In this document: positions 60,101-64,000 of the stretch, one piece after another
How the letters are laid out: each line of letters begins with the position of its first letter
How positions within the stretch are numbered: the stretch's first letter is position 1
From: Purshia tridentata
Lineage: Eukaryota; Streptophyta; Magnoliopsida; Rosales; Rosaceae
Direction of reading: 5' to 3'
DNA length: 64,000 nucleotides
Assembly (NCBI GenBank): GCA_003254885.1
Contig: QANT01005946.1
Span: 1 to 64,000 of the forward strand
Position numbers and translations under genes: made by a program
The notes under the pieces: generated by a model
What the model was told of the DNA's origin: nothing
Database searches by the model: none
What the model saw: only the letters and a program-made list of their open reading frames with translations

Positions 60101-63100
60101 ATGTGATTAACTTAGAGGACTACATGCCTATCTATGTAGAATATCTTCCCAAAAATTGTAATGGCTTGAATATTAAGGCTACCCAATTTACCTTGCTATG
60201 AAGGTTTACTAACTCAATGAAGCTGAAAGATACTTTTTATAATACTCTTTATAGGGTTTGGTTTTGAGTTTGAATCAAGCATTGAGGTTTATAAGAAAGA
60301 CTTAAATTGGGGGCTTAATTCCAGTTAACTATTGCAACTTCTAGCCTGTTACCTATGATCTTCAGATGAGGTTGTTTTCATCATTTAGCAGAAAAAATCC
60401 AAATGATCTTATTTACTAATGTGCTAGTTTCTTTTATTCAAATGAATTAAACATGTAAGACTTGAATGAACCAAACATAAAATTTATGATAGGTCGATTA
60501 TTTAGGCTTTCACTAATACTCCTTTGAACTCTATTAGTGAAGTGGATGTACATTTTTTTTTTCCTGTTTTTGGTTTATTTCTGTGAAGTGACAAGCATGT
60601 TTTGCTATTTAAGGCAACAGCTGGTGGTGGAGGGCGTGGTATGCGTCTTGCTAAAGAACCAGAGGAGTTTGTGAAGTTGTTACAGGTATTACACCCAAGG
60701 CATTATCTTCCTATTTTCTTGCTGTCAATGATGCCTTCTTAATTTTTTTTCTTCTCTGAAAGTATTTCTAACCTTAAAAAAATCATCCTCAGAGGTGCAT
60801 TTTAAGTTTTATGCTAATTAAGTTTACAACTATGAATTTATACTATTGGGTTGATAGTTTAGTTGGCCTGGTGTTTTATAAAATGCATATTATATATTTG
60901 TATTAACATTGTTGCTTTCAGTATATTAATTTACTGCCTAAATTTAATTGTTTGCAGCAAGCAAAGAGTGAGGCTGCAGCTGCTTTTGGAAATGATGGAG
61001 TTTATTTGGAAAAGTACATCCAAAATCCTAGACACATTGAATTTCAGGTAATGTACTAGTAAAACTCATGCAAAAATTTCATGGTGATACATTGTAATTA
61101 TAATATTATTTTTAGATCAATTTATTTCTTATAATAAGTTATTCATTTGAAATTTGATGCCAGCATTCAACCTCTTGACTCATCCCTTGTAACTACAGGT
61201 CCTTGCAGATAAATATGGTAATGTTGTTCACTTTGGAGAGCGTGATTGCAGCATCCAGGTACTTTAAGCGTCCTTATTAGTTGCACTAATCTCTTTAAAG
61301 GTTTTATTCTAGTCATCAGAATAAAGCTGTCTTCTTAAAAATCTAGTTCTGATTTGTTTAAGGCAAGCAAAAACTGGTCATATATACCATATAACAAACT
61401 TAGTAACTCTATGATGAGATTATCCAATTTATCCTCCATTTTCTTTAACGAAATGCAAAACTGAATGACACCTGCCATAATTGTTTTTCACCTGTTGAAT
61501 ATGACATCACAGAGAAGAAACCAAAAGCTGCTAGAAGAAGCACCCTCCCCTGCATTGACCCCAGAATTGCGGAAAGCCATGGGTGATGCAGCAGTTGCTG
61601 CAGCAGCATCTATTGGTTACATTGGTGTTGGTACCGTTGAGTTCCTTTTGGATGAAAGAGGTTCCTTTTACTTCATGGAAATGAACACCCGGATTCAGGT
61701 TAAACCAATCTTTTGAAGATGGGATCTCTTTAACTGCTGCAGTATTTTGTTATTTATGCTGAATTACAATGTTTTACCTAATTGAACCACAGGTTGAGCA
61801 TCCTGTGACAGAAATGATTTTTTCTGTTGACTTGATTGAAGAACAAATTCGTGTAGCTATGGGAGAAAAACTCCGATACACACAGGTATTTATATGAAGA
61901 TAATTTTGTAAATGCATACCACACTATCTGTTTCATGTCTGATGGGGGCTGGCTCCATATACAGGATGAAATTGTGCTCAGAGGACATTCAATTGAATGT
62001 CGTATCAATGCAGAAGATGCTTTTAAAGGATTCCGACCTGGGCCAGGTATGTGTACATATGCTTTGTGCCAGAACTTTAGAAACCTCTTCTTTCTGGTTC
62101 CCTTAGTAATTGCTTAGCTCATATCGTAATGACACTATGCATATATTTGGTCTTTTGCTGTCATGTTATCTTTTATTAGTTTTTCAAAATGCTGCGAAGT
62201 CCTGGTGACAAATGTTCTAAGTTAGTTTTGTCTAGCTTTAATGCGTGCACTGGATCTTACATATGTTTTTGTTTTTTATTTAATTTGTTATCCTCTGCTT
62301 TCTTTGCAGGAAGAATAACAGCCTATTTACCGTCTGGAGGTCCATTTGTTAGAATGGATAGCCATATTTATCCCGATTACGTGGTTCCTCCAAACTACGA
62401 TTCCCTTCTTGGAAAGGTTTGTGCACCAACAAACAATGGACAACCATGGTTGCCTAGATAAATTTGCAGTACAAAATTATAGCTTTCAGATTTCTTGTTC
62501 TAATTACTTTGGAAATATTGCTCTCTTAATGCAGCTTATTGTTTGGGCACCAACAAGAGAAAAGGCAATTGAACGAATGAAGAGGGCTCTTAACGACACT
62601 ATTATAACAGGTAAACAGTTAATTTTTGGAATCATAGCTTTTTAGTTACTTTCTGCTCCTAATTTAATTGTAACTTCTGTAATTCACTGTTTCTATTTGA
62701 AACCCAGTGATTCTTTTCATTTAAGCATAATTGAACTTCATATTGAATAAGATGTGTGAACGAAATGAATTTAAGCAGAGTTGTTAATAGAACAAAGGGG
62801 ATAAGTTGTTTCTGTTGATTTTTAAATTTCAATATGAGTATCTTCGCGGTGTAAATCTTGAATAAATTTTTCTCCTTAATTCATTCCTGTTAATTTAGTT
62901 GTACCTTTTATTCCACAGGGGTTCCTACAACCATTGAATATCATAAACTTATCCTTGATATAGAGGATTTCAAGAATGGCAAGGTTGATACTGCTTTTAT
63001 TCCAAAGCATGAGGAGGAACTAGCAGCGGTAAGAAGCTAGTCTAACCCTGAAATAACTTTACCGGTGAGGACTTGTTTTTCATTGGGCAGGTCATCACAA

Positions 63101-63616
63101 ATTTTTTTCTCAGTACATCAAGTCAACTAGAAACAAGTCTCAAACTCTGATTAGTTTTTTCAGGGTTTAGTTAGTCAAATAAGAGTCCTTTATTGCTTTT
63201 AGTCGGTTTCGATCTGAGCTCTACATCCAGTGTAATTGTGATGTCATGGAAAGTTTCATCTTTGATTATGGCATTCAACATTTGATGTCACTTGCCTCAC
63301 TCTGAAGAAATTGAATATCTTGTTAATCCATAACCTATATTATTAAAACCATTAAGTGGAGATGTTTTCTTGAATATGTGGAAAATGTAATCTAAAAAAT
63401 GTTTCTACTTGGGTAATTCTTTATAACTTTTTACAAGAATAAACAAATATCAATGCTTTTTAATGAGTTGTTGGTTCTTTCACTGGTGATAGGTTTTTAT
63501 TCATTAAATTTTTCTTATTATTACTAATGCTTGTACCACCCCTTTTCATGTGCCCACAGCCCCAACAAGTGGTGTCCTCATCCCCAGCCAAAGAACTAGC
63601 CAGTGCAACTGCTTAG
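57180..63616 (+). CDS. CAC2: Biotin carboxylase subunit of plastid acetyl-CoA carboxylase
   Basis: Fifteen exons: 57180-57224, 57769-58094, 59191-59332, 59624-59722, 59833-59889, 60614-60685, 60958-61047, 61199-61258, 61513-61698, 61793-61885, 61965-62046, 62310-62416, 62535-62610, 62919-63028, 63560-63616; 533 residues. It carboxylates the biotin on BCCP with ATP and bicarbonate, the first half of the acetyl-CoA carboxylase reaction that makes malonyl-CoA for fatty-acid synthesis in the chloroplast. Residues 1 to about 65 are a Ser/Arg-rich transit peptide; the conserved part starts at [17 protein letters not shown]. Seen: [14 protein letters not shown]-grasp Gly-rich loop [10 protein letters not shown] about 227-236, [30 protein letters not shown]. 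Length matches the plant subunit (about 537). Intron 2 carries a transposon and an assembly anomaly. Confidence 0.95.
58431..59070. mobile_element. Non-autonomous hAT-like element in CAC2 intron 2
   Basis: Left AGAGGTGTAAATTGGGCCGTG and right GTGGGCCGACCTGTTTTACACCT form an imperfect inverted repeat. AGGGGTGTAAA-type ends are common in plant hAT elements. Both flanks inside the ends are rich in GTGCC/GGCAC words. No target duplication was recognised, so the family is tentative. Confidence 0.5.
58697..58910 (+). repeat. Exact repeat of about 104 bp around a single N
   Basis: Bases 58697-58800 and 58807-58910 appear identical, at an offset of 110, with an N at 58801 between them. This is the pattern left when the two sides of a gap are not merged. 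It is probably an assembly artefact and not biological. Confidence 0.8.
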
Positions 63617-64000
63617 ATGGATAGTTCTGGAATTGCTACTGCTTTCTGCTCGAGTTGAACACATGTAGAAAGCCGCAAATCTTTCACTTGCTTTTTTCTT
63701 CTGTATTTTGGTATTTGTTTTCTGGCCTTGTTATTACTTATAGCACTTGTAAAATTGACATGCCTTGCATGTGAGAATTCCATTTGAAATTTTGATATGT
63801 TCCTGTGTTCGATTTGGTGTTCAAACTCGTATTGCGCACCATATATGTAGAAATGATGACGGTTTTGCAAACCCATTCATGCGAGAATGTGTTAAGCAAG
63901 ATGCTTCTTTCAATGTTGGGTTTAATGCTAACACCATTTTGAGGTCTCACTTTTGTATGGATTTTCATGTGACCAGTATCATTTATTCAACTTTTGAGTC
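63617..64000. other. 3' UTR and downstream flank of CAC2
   Basis: No gene is seen in the remaining bases; the beginning is expected to be 3' UTR. Confidence 0.55.

Noticed and set aside
1-64000. CRISPR arrays, operons, biosynthetic gene cluster
   Set aside because: Spliced plant genes of unrelated pathways; no regularly spaced repeats with spacers and no pathway clustering.

Overview
The window is nuclear DNA of a flowering plant, most likely a woody eudicot. It is AT-rich, its genes carry many short GT-AG introns, it has a plant class II cinnamate 4-hydroxylase, a plastid-type biotin carboxylase and an ARF7/19-type auxin response factor, and it is full of CACTA, hAT and PIF/Harbinger-like elements. 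I cannot name the species from sequence alone. Exon boundaries below were read by hand from splice sites, reading frame and known family sequences. All five large genes give full-length frames with no internal stop.

Layout. 1-3338: 3' part of a CACTA (En/Spm) DNA transposon with a Ulp1-like protease exon set. 3.4-4.3 kb: a short copia-like fossil and a GACCGGTCC-rich repeat. 4345-4941: TTAA-flanked MITE. 5278-5774 and 10132-10850 (minus): tandem pair of small secreted EG45/plant natriuretic peptide-like genes, separated by a hAT element with perfect 8-bp target duplications (6615-7443) and a Tourist-like MITE caught in a later tandem duplication (9047-9622). 11.1-27.8 kb: a gene-poor stretch of about 17 kb holding MITEs, a degenerate repeat array and a palindromic foldback sequence.

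28.5-63.6 kb is the gene-rich half: ARF7/19-like auxin response factor (+), proteasome beta-1 subunit PBA1 (-), tRNA-Pro(AGG) (-) just upstream of PBA1, the nuclear exosome helicase HEN2 (+), class II cinnamate 4-hydroxylase CYP73 (-), and the plastid acetyl-CoA carboxylase biotin carboxylase subunit CAC2 (+). ARF/PBA1 and HEN2/CYP73 are convergent; PBA1/HEN2 and CYP73/CAC2 are divergent. The genes belong to unrelated processes (auxin transcription, protein turnover, nuclear RNA decay, phenylpropanoid and fatty-acid synthesis), so this is ordinary plant gene order and not a functional cluster.

I found no clearly new biological system. The observations most worth checking are the AC (MYB) elements beside the TATA box of the CYP73 gene, the tRNA gene in the PBA1 promoter, short upstream ORFs in the ARF leader, the lost catalytic cysteine in the CACTA protease, the palindromic foldback at 24.8 kb, and a probable assembly error (a single N flanked by an exact repeat of about 104 bp) inside a CAC2 intron.
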